From positions 16,968,604-17,032,603 of the forward strand of contig JACDQD010000011.1 in assembly GCA_019843655.1 (NCBI GenBank): a stretch of 64,000 nucleotides of DNA. Reading direction: 5' to 3'. The DNA comes from Lethocerus indicus. Lineage: Eukaryota; Arthropoda; Insecta; Hemiptera; Belostomatidae. A program made the translations under genes and the position numbers. Numbering within the stretch: the first letter of the stretch is position 1; every line of letters begins with the position of its first letter. Below are positions 1 through 11,466 of the stretch, one piece after another. The notes under the pieces were generated by a model. The model was not told the origin of the DNA, made no database searches, and saw only the letters and a list, made by a program, of their open reading frames with translations.

Positions 1-1231
1 CTGTGTATTTTAGGCTATTCTTGTGGCCGGGGGCCTGCGGTTTCCTTCGGATACGTTGTCCTTCGATTACACGTTGCCACAAAATAATGGCGTTAATTGA
101 TTATCGAAATTGGTCTCGGGAAACGGAAACGGATTGTTAATTTCCTTTAAATATTCGCTTCACCACCGTTTGTTACGTTTTCGGCCAACTCGGAAAGACT
201 ATCGAATGGTTTAGCCTTATTTGATCTGTCTTTTATGAAGCCAATTAACTGGGTTATGTCTATTATCCATTTGATTAAAGGGAAATAATCAATTGACTTT
301 TATTAAAAAAATATTATTAGTGGGTTTACAATTGACGGACAATTAGTTCCGGTTAGGTAGTTTGGTCGTGAACTGCTTTCCTGTTTACTCGTTAATGTTT
401 CGTTTGTGAATTTGAGTTTATTTTCCAAATTACTCTACCATAACTTTTGCATTCCTCTCTTAGTGTTGATACCCCAGAGGTATTTATTTTCTGCGTCTTG
501 TGTACGAATTTCGTTGTGGACGTTACGTATCGCTAGCCAAAAAACGCCGCTTTATATCTGCACTAGTTTCGGCTACATTTTCGATTATTCCCGCCGAGAA
601 ATCGGGCCGAAATTCGATACGTATCTGTCTATTGGACGCACGATTTTAACCCCGGCTGAAATTCTTTTTTTGTTTTCCCCCGCGCCGAAAAACGGGCACG
701 AACTAATTTCCAATCGGCGCCAGCGGATCTGAAGGAAAATTGTCGAAGGTGTCGTTAGTCAAAATGCCAGTCAAAACCCGTTCAAGACTAATGAAAACGT
801 TGTCTGTGCTAATGACCGTTGCTCGCTCGTTAGGCCCCCCCGCCCCCGGATTGGGAACGGGCCCGGGTTCGACAACCCACCACCGTTCTATCGGCAAATG
901 GCAAAATCTGTCAACATTTCTTGCTGTAATTTTCATTTTTTTTTAAATTTTTTTGCTACCCAGCATTTTGTCCAGACGTGCCGAAGGCATTACGATGCTC
1001 TTGTTCGCCGATATACGGGTCGATTTTTCAGTCAGATATCTGGGGGGATGTTGTTTCGCTGCAGAATAATCGCTCGGTAATTTATAAAGGAGCGCCACCA
1101 ATTAAATTTTAATTGAATTGAAATTCCCCAATTAGACTACGAGAAGATGGGCACAGTCGATAGATAATCGGATGCGAGTGCGCGTTTTCAGTTAATTATC
1201 ATTCTTGTCATCTCCTGCCCACTGACAGTGC
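1..1231. other. non-coding DNA, no gene seen
   Basis: Mixed AT-rich sequence with short homopolymers. The small open frames overlap one another on both strands and show no domain, codon bias or splice context. I see no repeat family in this stretch. Confidence 0.6.
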
Positions 1232-1268
1232 GCTACTGAAGATGGGAAGATGCGAAAACCGGTCTAGC
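1232..1268 (+). ncRNA. hammerhead-ribozyme-like motif, slightly decayed
   Basis: The order of elements is GCTA, CTGAAGA, a 12-nt hairpin region, GAAAA, CCGGTC, TAGC. The outer GCTA and TAGC can pair as helix I, and CTGAAGA fits the hammerhead core CUGANGA. An extra A in the GAAA run and a weakened helix II suggest an old copy. It belongs to the family whose intact copies lie at 63,390-63,426 and 63,584-63,620. Cleavage activity is inference. Confidence 0.5.
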
Positions 1269-2148
1269 ATTAGCGAGCGGTGACGGAATACGGCAACGAT
1301 GATGGAATTCCAAACCCTTTCATGAACAGGATATTAACCTGTTTATTTTGTCCTACGCAACGCCGAATTTGGGCTTTTCTTGTTTTACACCACGTGGATT
1401 AGATAAACGATTCAATAAGGCTGATTATAATATGGTATGTATACAGGCGGTTTAGGTCGACGAACCGTTCTGTCAGAATAATTAAAAATTAAAAATTCAA
1501 CGCCTCCAAAACGTTACCGAAATAATTAAATAGGAAACTTTTCGGTTCTATTGCGTAAATGCGTCGAAGCAGTGGCAATTTTCATTATGTAGATTTATAT
1601 AGAGTATTTACCTCGATATATTTATGACTCCACTGTAGAGCTATAAATTAAAATGGACAATAAGTCATGGGCCAGTTTAAGGCGCTCGTGTAATTTGCAA
1701 TTGGCAAATCGCTGGTCGAATTATCCGGAATTGGCGGTCGCGAGTCCGAATCGCAAAATTGTGTACCGCGAGCATCATTTGCACTCTTGACTGATTCTAG
1801 GGAGGGGCTTTGGTGTCCGCGGCTAATTCCTAAGCGTTTAACAATTACCCGGGGCCCGACCTCTAATACCGTGCAATTCTCCTCATCCTCCTCCTCCTGC
1901 TCCTCCTCCCGCCCTCCTCCAGGGGCCAGGAGAATGCGCTATAATAATTGTGCGAAACGTTTCACGTCTCTGTATACCGTTCGAAGTGCTCTTATCGAGA
2001 TGGAGGCGGGGCCCACCTACGGACACGTCTGTGTCTGTGTGCGCTTTCGCAACCGCATGCCCTGTTCAAATAATTGGGTTAAGTTCCTCAGTACAGGCGA
2101 TCTGCTCCCCCCGTATAGGGACAGGTACGAGGCTCTCGCGAACTGACC
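1269..2148. other. non-coding DNA with a CTC-rich tract
   Basis: No supportable gene. Positions 1879-1920 hold an imperfect CTC/TCC trinucleotide tract that gives serine- and arginine-rich chance frames. The rest appears unique. Confidence 0.55.
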
Positions 2149-2187
2149 GCTACTGACGACAGTGGCGCGAAGCCGAAATTATACCCT
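2149..2187 (+). ncRNA. hammerhead-like motif, 5' half intact
   Basis: GCTA followed by CTGACGA (which fits CUGANGA), then a GGC and GCC pair that could make helix II, then GAAAT. The ACCGGTCTAGC end is lost. The upstream context, GACCGCTACTGA, is the same as in the copy at 24,842, which supports common descent. Probably inactive. Confidence 0.4.
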
Positions 2188-5076
2188 GCAAATCAGACCG
2201 TCCGTACGGCCGCCGTTTCTCAGAGACATGACGAAAGCCGACGTCGGAGGAACTCGATCGTGAAATACTAAGCCATTGTTGCTTCGGAAAACAATCGCAT
2301 TTTGTATTCAACAGTCCAACGCGTGATACATTTGAAATTTAAATCTCGTACGGATTATTATTTTGTTGTTTTTTTTTTAATTTATCAGATACATTTAGAA
2401 AAATCGTGAACGGAGCGTATATCTCGAGAACGTATCTACTTGCTCCTCCTTTTTTTTTTCTCTTTAAAATCCCATTGTATGTTAAATGGGCGCTCCAAAA
2501 AAAAATTGGTTAGAAATGAATTTGAAAATAAATACTTACGGTGGGTCACGACTGGGCCCCTTATTAGGAGGAAAAAAGATGTCTTTATTGTTAGAACGAT
2601 GGTTCGGAAAGAGATTGAGTATTTGGTGGTGTTTGGTCAGCAGCCCCCACCCCTTCTAGATTGGTCAGTTCAGATTACCGGCCCAAGTGTTATATTTGCC
2701 GGTTTGTATCTAGATTCGGCCGTAATGGCCTTTATTATGAGCTTTATTATTGCTGGCTCCGTCCATTAAGTAGTAGCCCCGGTCGGGTCTCCGACCCCTT
2801 CACGATCCGACCGACCCGCCGTTTCTTACAGAACTCGAGTTGTACTCTACAGTTTATACTTTATTATTCGGCTGTAACCTATTGTCGGTCCGCCGGGGTA
2901 TAGCCCAGGGGTTGAACTACTTTCTGTTAAGAAAAAAATGTACGATAAATTAAACGAATGACATCTATTGTTTGACGACGAAGTTCGGCCTTCTAAACGT
3001 TTTCAGATCGCAGTCCTGGAGTAACAAACTATAGTCTTCCGTTCTCCGTTGCATCAGTGTTCCTCGACTTTCACTGTTGGAACACTGTGAATTGAAAAAA
3101 AAAAAGATCGTAAGCCCCCTAATGAGATCTGCAGACGGGGGCATACTTGAGGGGTGAGGAAAAGATTTCTCTACACGGTCGGATTGCGCAATTGGAAAAG
3201 TGTGTTAACGAGCGGTCAATTATTATCGTTGGCGGCGATTTGTTTTTATCCGGCACCGAAGCCCATTGATGGGGCCGGTCGGCCATTATTTCACGGCCCG
3301 TTGGGCCTCAGATCAATTTCAGACGGAAGCCTTGGCCCGGCTAACTCTTAACGCCTCCTCATTCTTGCTCCCGTCAAGAGGAAAAAAAAAGAAATACCGC
3401 GCTATATACTTCTGCTTCGCTCTTCACACGACTACCGGGTACAGCCCGCAGGGAATTGGGAGTACCCTGTTAAAGGTCGCTGTAATAAAATTATCGAAAT
3501 ACTTAATACTACGACAAATATTTGTAGTAAACTGACCTTTCACTTATTTCCTTAGTAATAACCGGAAATTTAGCCCTGATGTACTGTACTAATGAAGAAA
3601 AATACTACGAGAGAATTTTCTGTTACAATACTGAGGAATTTCACTCGTGTCAGTAGCATGTGCTCCTGACCTTATTACCGGGTTTGTTTTAATCGCGATT
3701 CGAAATTCAGTGATAACATTTACACCCCGACGACGCGGGGTATAAAGGAGTATCGTTGTGCGCTTACGATATGGCTGATTGTGGTATGAAACGCTGACTT
3801 ATGCTAACCCTGTACGGTATCTAGCGCACAATTCAGACTTATCTAGAGGCGTCCCCAAACACCGTCAGGTAAACAGTTGTTGAGATTTGAGCCGAAAAGC
3901 GTGTAAAACGTTTAAAATCTGCAGATCAAAGCCGGGCAGTGGCAGAAGCGTATTTCGGCCGGCAGGAAGGCCCCCTCGTAAATTTCAATTCCGGCCTGAA
4001 ATATTAAGAGAGCGTTGTGAGGTGGGCCGCCGAGTGAGAGGCATAAATCCGTAGCCGTTTCAATTTAAAGGTCGGTCGGGCCCCGAAGAGATGAATCACA
4101 GCCGAGGATTATATTGGAGCACGACCGGCCATTGTTACAGCCGGAGCTCACACCTCACGGCAATAACTTAATGAGATAATTTGCGGGGCCGCGTCCCCCC
4201 CCCCTTTTTTTCCTTTTTACTATTTTCATGTCGCCCGGCCTTCGAGATATTAAATTATGCCCAAGCGCCCCGCCCGGCCTATTCATCATTGAATTTAGGC
4301 CCTGCCCCAGCCTCGGTATAACGATTAGATAGGGCCGGGAGCGAAACGTCCCATCTTTTTTTCGACTCCGATCGGTATTTCCGCCAGAGAAATTAAGTTA
4401 TTGGGCATCAACGCTAGTCGTGATTTGGGACTCGAACGGGCTAATGACGATCACTATGATGCTGCAGGAAACATTGTAAAGGAACGGAAAGGACATTGAC
4501 GGATACCCTAAAGTGAAAAGGGATTCGAAAAGTAGAATAGAAGATTGGCCGTAGATCATGCGGAGGGATAAAACCTCCCCGTCGTAAAGAATTATTGCGA
4601 AGGGTTAAGTATAATTCGTGAAAAATCCGATAACGTATGTTTCTCCCTGGGTTAACGAACGGTTTCCTACGAAGTGACGAACAAAATTAGACATTCCGAA
4701 AGATATATCGACAACGATATATCAACGCGAGAAGATAACTCATAAAAAACTGCGAAAGTACACGTTTGGTAGGCGGAAAAATAAAGGAGAGGCTCGAAGT
4801 ACGCGCTAAACTAATCGAGTATGTAAAACACGTCGTCCGCCTCGGAGAACGTAAATAACTTCCGCTAATTAAAAAGGAGACGAAACAAAGGGGAAGAAAA
4901 TGTAGGAAAAAAATCTGAAGAAAAAAGTTTTACATTTTTTCTCGCGCGTCCTCACGTTCATAGATAGCGGGACGAGCCAGATTTATCGGTAACTTCCGGT
5001 AGGATCGCGTTATGCTGTGGGTATGGGATGTTGAGCCGGGATACTTCAAGGTTTCTATGAACACCCTGGTGATTTC
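2188..5076. other. non-coding DNA, no gene seen
   Basis: No exon-like open frame. It has short poly-A, poly-T and poly-C runs (for example the C run ending near 4203). At 4702-4723 there is a perfect 9-bp inverted repeat around a 4-nt spacer (GATATATCG and its complement). No transposon termini were recognised. Confidence 0.55.
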
Positions 5077-5122
5077 TTCGGACGTTTCGGAACTGTCACC
5101 TGTTCCTTCATCAGGGTCAGAG
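5077..5122 (-). ncRNA. Penelope-type hammerhead-like motif
   Basis: On the minus strand CTGATGA (5108-5114) is followed by one unpaired A, then GGAAC (5102-5106) pairing with GTTCC (5089-5093), then GAAAC (5084-5088) and GTC (5081-5083). The hammerhead core is complete and has a 5-bp helix II. The ACGT before the C is self-complementary, as in the short helix III reported for hammerheads in Penelope-like retroelements. No Penelope reverse transcriptase is visible nearby, so this would be a solo remnant. An overlapping minus-strand open frame (4930-5346) is probably chance. Confidence 0.6.
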
Positions 5123-7920
5123 AGAAGAGACAACGGAGCCCTATTTATCGGAGTATTTCGCCTGTGAATTGGACGAAGTCGGGTTTGGACCCCGATTTCC
5201 GGCCGTGACGCGTGGGTGGGACGAGGGTCACGCCCGGGAGTTGTTGGGCGCCCCAACAAAGGCCGACAATAACTTAATGGGATAATTCGAAGCGGGCCAT
5301 TCTCATTTTTATTTCTTGTTTCATTCTCTTTTTTTTCTCTCCCCATACTTCTCTTGTTGCTTTTATCGAGCGCGTTTGGCCGACGCCCCGAAGGCCCCCA
5401 CCGTATTAAATTACGGCCTAACTTGTTCCCGGCGCTAATTCACCGCCGAATTCACCGAACAGGATCCCCGATCCGCTTTTTACGCGGATCTACAGCTTCC
5501 AGAAGCCCTGTTAAAAGTCTAAAATATCGGCCTAACTTCACGTTAGAACGAATGCCTGGGGATTCCACTCGGGTATGGTAAGACGCACCGTACCGTATTT
5601 TTAAATATTCAAATTTTTCCCCCCTCAGTATGCAATAAAAACGGAGTTATCAGTTAAACCGCAAAGAAGGAAGCCGTGCGGTTGTCGCTCGATTTTCCTA
5701 CACATCGGATTATTCAGTAGCTTTCTGCGGATCATCCCGTCTACAGAGCCGGCGGCGGCGATGAAACGCTCCAGTACCACAAAACAGGTATCTTGGAAAT
5801 ACGAACAAATAATTTAATTGAAGCTTGCGAACAAAATTATTCTTCTTGTCCTCAGTGGCGTTGTTCAATATTGAATTGGATTGTCGATATGGCAGCAGTG
5901 TTGTTAACAAATTGAACGAGTGACCAATCGAGTTATTGCATCGTTATTTTCGGTAGCCGCATATTTTTCGCTTCTATCCACCGAGTTGATATCATCATTG
6001 TGGTAAAAGTTTCCAGAAAAGGAAAGTCTCGAGTGGGCCCCCCCCCCGTCAGCGGCTTATATACTGGCATGTCACGTCTCAGCTCCCCGGATCCAATAAA
6101 TCATCGTTAACTCGTCAACTTCTTTCTTCCACCGCCCGGCGGGAGACGGCATTCGAGGAAATATTAATACCCGGTTCATTCTGGGCGTACGGCGATTTTA
6201 TTTATAAGACGTCTCTGGAGTGGAACCTGAGACGCGGCGACGTTCCGAGCGTCGGACAACGCGTGGACGGACGGATTTGCCGCGGCCAACGCACCCGTTT
6301 CGCATATAAACGTGACATAAACAACATAAATCAGACTCAGGCGACATCATAAATAAACACCTGTTCGGACTGGCTGTACGCGAATATAAATATCGATCGG
6401 ACATCATCCCTGAGCGTGCTCATCTAGCATTCATTCCTTCCAGAGCTTTTCAGTCCCAACCTAGTTACCCAGTAGTGTATTAGAGTCTCGATTAAAACAA
6501 CGAATCTCATGTCCACCCCCATGACGTGAGTGTGAATATTGTGGCTTTTCATCTATCACAACTGACGTTCCAATACGAAACAGTTCACTAAGCGAGTGAG
6601 TTTCCGTTGCCAAAAGCCATGCCAAATCCTCTATATTTGACCGCGACCTGCTGTTTGATAAGTAATCAACGAAATATTCGGTGGACTAAACTCTCCCAAT
6701 TAAACCAATTTTAAAACGCTTTCAAAATTAAATACGGATAATGCGGTAACTGACTGTTGTGTAATATGATGCGGCAGTGGCCGGTTGTGATCAAAGTCCT
6801 ACCGGGCCGCCCGGATTAATATTACCCTAATCGGATTATACTCTTTCTCCGAGTCTTTGTCTCAGTTGTCCCTTTGATTCGAATATACTTACTCGGCGTA
6901 AAGGAATGCGCGGCCCTAGGGTCGTTTGAACCGAGATGATGATGAATGAGCTTGTCGGATTTATCCTCGTTTCCAGTTGCGAAACGCCGAAGGTTATTTG
7001 TACTTGAATCTTGAAAAAAGGAATAATGAATTGAAAGCGGCGAATGTTGGAAAAGTGTTCGGCAATGTATCGGTAAACGTGTTTTAAATCGCGCGAGATT
7101 TCGACCAATTTTCGGTCGGATTGGAGCCGCCCGTCGGCAATTTAAATCGGTAAAAGGGAAAACAACGGTATATTCGGTCTTTAAAAATAAAGCGGACAAA
7201 AATGGAAGGAAAGGAAATAAGAGAGGGACGGATAAATGTTGGAGCCCGACAGAAATTCCGGTTTGAGGACTCTTCGGCGCGTTGAATTCCACGACCGCCG
7301 AAGAAAGGAGTTTGCGTCCCGGCCCCCCCTTCTGCCGACTGCTCCGGATATGGGAAAACTGGTTTTTCGGCTCGAAAAGAATTCCGTTTTTTTGTCCCTT
7401 TTTCGTCGGTTTTCTTCCATTTATCCGCTTCCCCAATATTTTTCCAGTGAATGGAGCCAACGCGTCTCTCTCGTGTTTATTTTCGTCCGCTGAAAATCGC
7501 TGGATTTAAAGTGCCGGTGTAAAACCGCCCTCATCGTGTCCGCCCTGAAGGCGATAACAGGTCGGTTACAGATTAAACTCGTTAAGACATCTTCATCTCG
7601 TACAGTTTTTACCAGTTGGTACAACGTACAAAAGGGGGGAGAATACACCCGACTAGTTTAGTGGCATTGAAAATGCGGGTTCATTACATTAAATAATCTT
7701 TAAAACAAATTACATCCGACTCTATATCTAGGTCCCAATGTGAACCTACTGTCCATAAGAGAGCGGATACAGAAGATCGTAGAAGTAATGATGATCTCGC
7801 GTTTTTGCTTCGGTTGTCGGTAATTTATTCCAGTCATTGGGTCAACTCCCAGATTTATTAGATATAATTATAATAAAGTCTAAATAAATATGTATATTTA
7901 TAAATTTGTGAGGCCGTTTG
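5123..7920. other. non-coding DNA, no gene seen
   Basis: Unique AT-rich sequence. A 212-codon open frame lies on the minus strand at 6822-7460, but it has no recognisable domain, is overlapped by open frames on both strands, and is of a length that can arise by chance in 64 kb. A C-run lies near 6039-6047. Confidence 0.5.
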
Positions 7921-7968
7921 GTGATGAAGCATCCTGTTCGCGTGTGGCAAGAAACCGAAACCGGTGAA
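7921..7968 (+). repeat. decayed motif of the GATGAAGCATCC variant family
   Basis: TGATGAAGCATCCTGTT is followed 25 nt later by GAAACCGGTGAAAC. The first part recurs at 14,250, 51,925 and 56,212, and the second resembles the GAAACCGGTC end of the hammerhead-like family. It may be a divergent or chimeric relative. C3 of the core is changed to G here, so activity is unlikely. Confidence 0.4.
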
Positions 7969-9904
7969 ACGGATCAAAGAAGTGATGATATATATTCATA
8001 TAAACATATATATATACACTTTATGATAATTTCGACGTGTCTACTGACCAGAGATCGGCGTTTAAGTTTCATGTTTTCGCTTTAGGTCCCCCCCCCCCCC
8101 CCCCGGTAATTTATTCCAGAACATTGGGCGCCAATCTTCCAGATTGATTAAATATAATTATAATTAAATCTTCCGCGTTAAGATCTTGCGGGGCGTTGGC
8201 CGGATTATAAATTTAAATTGATTCCTAAAACTTCGGGAGGGATGTTTATATCCCACTCCTGTCGGGATGCTAATGAAGCAGGGACGGCGGGCCCGACTGT
8301 CGGGGGGCTAGGGCGTTCCTGTACTTCCTCCGTTGTTGTAATAATCGTAATAATAATAATAATCATAATAATTCCCCAGCGCCGTAGAAGATAATTCAAA
8401 AAAAAAGGAAAAGGAAATTCGAACCACCCCCAATATCCCAATAGGACCGTTGGGCATAAATTATCCGGATGCCATCCGCGAGATATTATCTCGGATAATG
8501 GACCACGGACGTCTCATTTTCTCGCGTATTTTCCTCACTTGCTCCTTTCGGAACGAGTTTCAGCCGTCCGATTATTTCTGTCCTCTATTTTGGCGCCGTT
8601 CTCCTCTGTTTTTTCCCCCCAGATAAGATGTACAATCTGCGCGCGCCTAATCGGATTTCCTAATTACCCCGCGCGGCTCTTCCCCTATATCAATTTTCCC
8701 TTCTAATATGGATATAGTAAATTTGAATTTAAGGACAGATAAAATCTCGAAGGCTGTTTGTAGAGATTTCCACTTGAAACTGGGTCCATCGTTCGGTATT
8801 ATCGGATTATGACCGGCCGTCAGGCTACTGAAACTAAATCCGAGATGCTTATCTCTGTGTTACCGACGGAAAATGTTAAAATATAGTACCATATATAGAA
8901 ACTATGACGCCGACTAAGCTATCCGGTGTACTGTAGTGTAGCAATTAGCCGGTCATAAATTTCTAATTGTCGATTTTAAAAAGACAATTTCAACAATAAT
9001 TTTGACTTGAATTTTTACACGTTGCTAGATAAATTTAAAGTCGCTTTAAAGCGCTAAGCTTACGTGAGGCCTGAAAACCGAGCAGATAAGCAATCGGCGT
9101 TGGGAAGGAAGTTACGCGGTTGAAAGAAATCTTGGACTGGTTAGGGATTAGGTGTTTTTGTGCGATAGAATATTACCGAAAATAAAATCAATAGCTATTT
9201 TTATTATGTTTTCTTTTCGCGTATATTTAATATATAGACGCGATGGACAGCACTTCAGTAGGACGGCGAGTGTTATCGGATGTAGGCATTGTGCCAGGGC
9301 GCGTTGACGAAATGCCAGCCGATCGAAAAAGAATAATAAATTAAGTTTCGACAACCGAATGACTTTACTCAGAAAGTAATATAGTTGGCAGTGCACGAAG
9401 AATGGATGTCGACGATCATGGGGTTTTCTCTTCGGTTGCTCCGTATCTAAAATATAAGTTTTAGTATAAACTCATCCGATCACCTAACTCTAAGAGTTGA
9501 GAAAACATTTCTCACGGGGGGTTTTTATCCCCCGGGATTAAGTACCGATGAGACACCCGCACCTGCGGGATCTCGGTCTTCCGTGCGGGTAGTCCGGACG
9601 TTTTATCGGCCGCCTCTCATCTGAGAATTTTATATCCGGACAAGATATATATCGGCGTGGATATCCCTTTGATGTGCTGCCGACGTTGGATCGTTATCGT
9701 GGCTTCGCTCCAGTTCATTCCACCGACCACTTGTTAGGCCCCTCCTCCCCCCCCCTCTACACCATCAACCCGCCTGTAAATAGTTCAATGTCCTCTATTT
9801 ATTTGTCCTCTCGTGGAACAATCGGAGCGGCCAAATCCGATACGAGCACCGTACACCTCCGTCTACTACACCGTAATTCATTCTTAAAGAAGAATTGTTG
9901 ACCG
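7969..9904. other. non-coding DNA with a C17 run and a hairpin
   Basis: No gene. It contains AT-rich (TA) stretches near 7990-8018, 17 consecutive C at 8088-8104, and an imperfect AAT-repeat near 8349-8373. A GC-rich hairpin has 8-bp arms ACCCGCAC (9555-9562) and GTGCGGGT (9583-9590) around a 20-nt loop. Confidence 0.55.
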
Positions 9905-9909
9905 TTATC

Positions 9910-10280
9910 AGAAGACAGAAATTGATTTGATATATTCAAAATTTCAACCTCAATGTGCCTTGTCGCATGAAAAATGCACGTACAACGATATCGTGATTTT
10001 CCTGAGCAATTTCTCTTGCCAGTTTTATTAAATGGGCGAATTTGATCTTTGATTTATTACCAACCCCAGTGTATCGGTACATAGACAAATTGTGGCATGA
10101 ATAATAGGCGGCACAAAGTCCGTTCATCGGGTAATTCTCCAGAATATTGAGACCACATTAGAGCAGAGACCGGTTGAAAAATGAGGATATAATTTTCTCT
10201 CGTCAGTTTTATTGGAAGACCGAAATTGATCCATTCTATTTGAAACTTCGGCTTTAATGTGCCGGCACATTGAAAAAGCT
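9910..10280. repeat. diverged local direct repeat (two partial copies)
   Basis: A roughly 65-bp stretch starting near 9911 (GAAATTGAT, then CAATGTGCC, then TGAAAAA) recurs in diverged form near 10,213 with the same order of words. A CAGTTTTATT word occurs in the spacer and again just before the second copy. It looks like an old local duplication of about 300-bp spacing. No function is suggested. Confidence 0.35.
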
Positions 10281-10944
10281 TGAAATTCTACGCAAGAAGC
10301 TTGTTGAAAATCGAATTTTTTTTCTATAATGGATTGGCCACGCAGGAACGATGAAATACCAAGAAAAACATTCGAGAATTATCGACCTAAGAGAGGACGG
10401 CTTAAAGGGTAGCGGTTTGGGTCGAAAAACTCGAAGACTTCTAACTAGGAATAACAGCCGGGGGGTAAATGTCACCTTAGTAGTTTTAAATTTAAGTTTT
10501 CAAAATAAGTAGCAGGAGGCGATTTAAAAAAAAATTGCTGATCATAAATTTACAAAGCGGACATAAAAAGGGGGCCCGAACGTAACGCTCCCAATAAACG
10601 TCGGATCCAATTTAATTTCACAATTGCCCTCAGAAGAGATCTTAACGTTTCAATTGGCTCACCCGCTTCGGTGGTTTAATCGCCCTGATATAAACGTCCC
10701 ACCCGGCGGGGAGCCGAGATAAATTTATGTATCGCTCGAAACATAAATGAAATACATGCCGTATATTGTACCCTCGCGCAATCCGGGGCCGAGGGGGGAG
10801 TTTATTGTCCGTTTGAGATCGTTATCCGACTAATTTGTAAACGGCGGCCGGATTTATGCGACGAGTTGTATATAGGAAATATGCAATTTTAAGCGCGGCA
10901 AGAATTTCGTATCTGAATTACGATCTGGGACGGCGGAAAATTGT
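10281..10944. other. non-coding DNA, no gene seen
   Basis: Unique sequence without exon-like open frames or recognisable repeats. Confidence 0.55.
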
Positions 10945-11466
10945 TGGCCCTTTAATTGGCGAACGGAGGATAACCGCTCATTAACAGAGCGGTTTATGTT
11001 AGATATAGATAGTGGCTATTGAAATTTAAACTATTATCATAGTGTTCCTAGGAAAATGTCTGTCCATCGTTGCTAGAGAGAGGTCGGTTTTAATTATTTT
11101 GACAAATTTATTTCAAGTTTGTTGATTCAAACATCGTATATATGTGTGAACGTTTCTGTTGGAATGTAGCTTCCTTTTATTCAATGCAAATTTCTTATCG
11201 GAATTTGTATCTAAAACGACAAAAAATTATAGACCTTTCATTAGCGAGCGGAGGATTACCGCTCATTAAATTTCTTCCGATAACCCTCGTTTATTGTAGA
11301 TGGTGGCTATTGATTTTTAAACGAAAAAGTAAAATTCCAACAGATTCCTTTCTGATGTTATAGTAACTATTATCATTCACTCGTGGATCGACGATTATTT
11401 CTTGGGAAAATGCCTGTCCATAGTTGCTTTAATTATTCTGACGTATTTATTTCAAGTTTGTCGATC
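10945..11466. repeat. diverged tandem duplication, two copies
   Basis: Copy 1 (about 10,950-11,128) and copy 2 (about 11,232-11,466) share the same ordered words: AGCGGAGGATWACCGCTCATTAA-like, then GGTGGCTATTGA-like, AAAATGYCTGTCCATMGTTGCT-like and TTTATTTCAAGTTTGT. Copy 2 has insertions between the words. The order and number of matches exclude chance. The origin of the unit is unknown, and the short open frames inside it look incidental. Confidence 0.6.

Noticed and set aside
4930..5346. 138-codon minus-strand open frame including an acidic SSETSEE stretch
   Set aside because: The acidic stretch is the translated Penelope-type ribozyme-like motif. The rest has no domain, so it is treated as non-coding.
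6822..7460. 212-codon minus-strand open frame
   Set aside because: No domain, no codon bias, overlapped by other open frames. Roughly the longest expected by chance in both strands of 64 kb.
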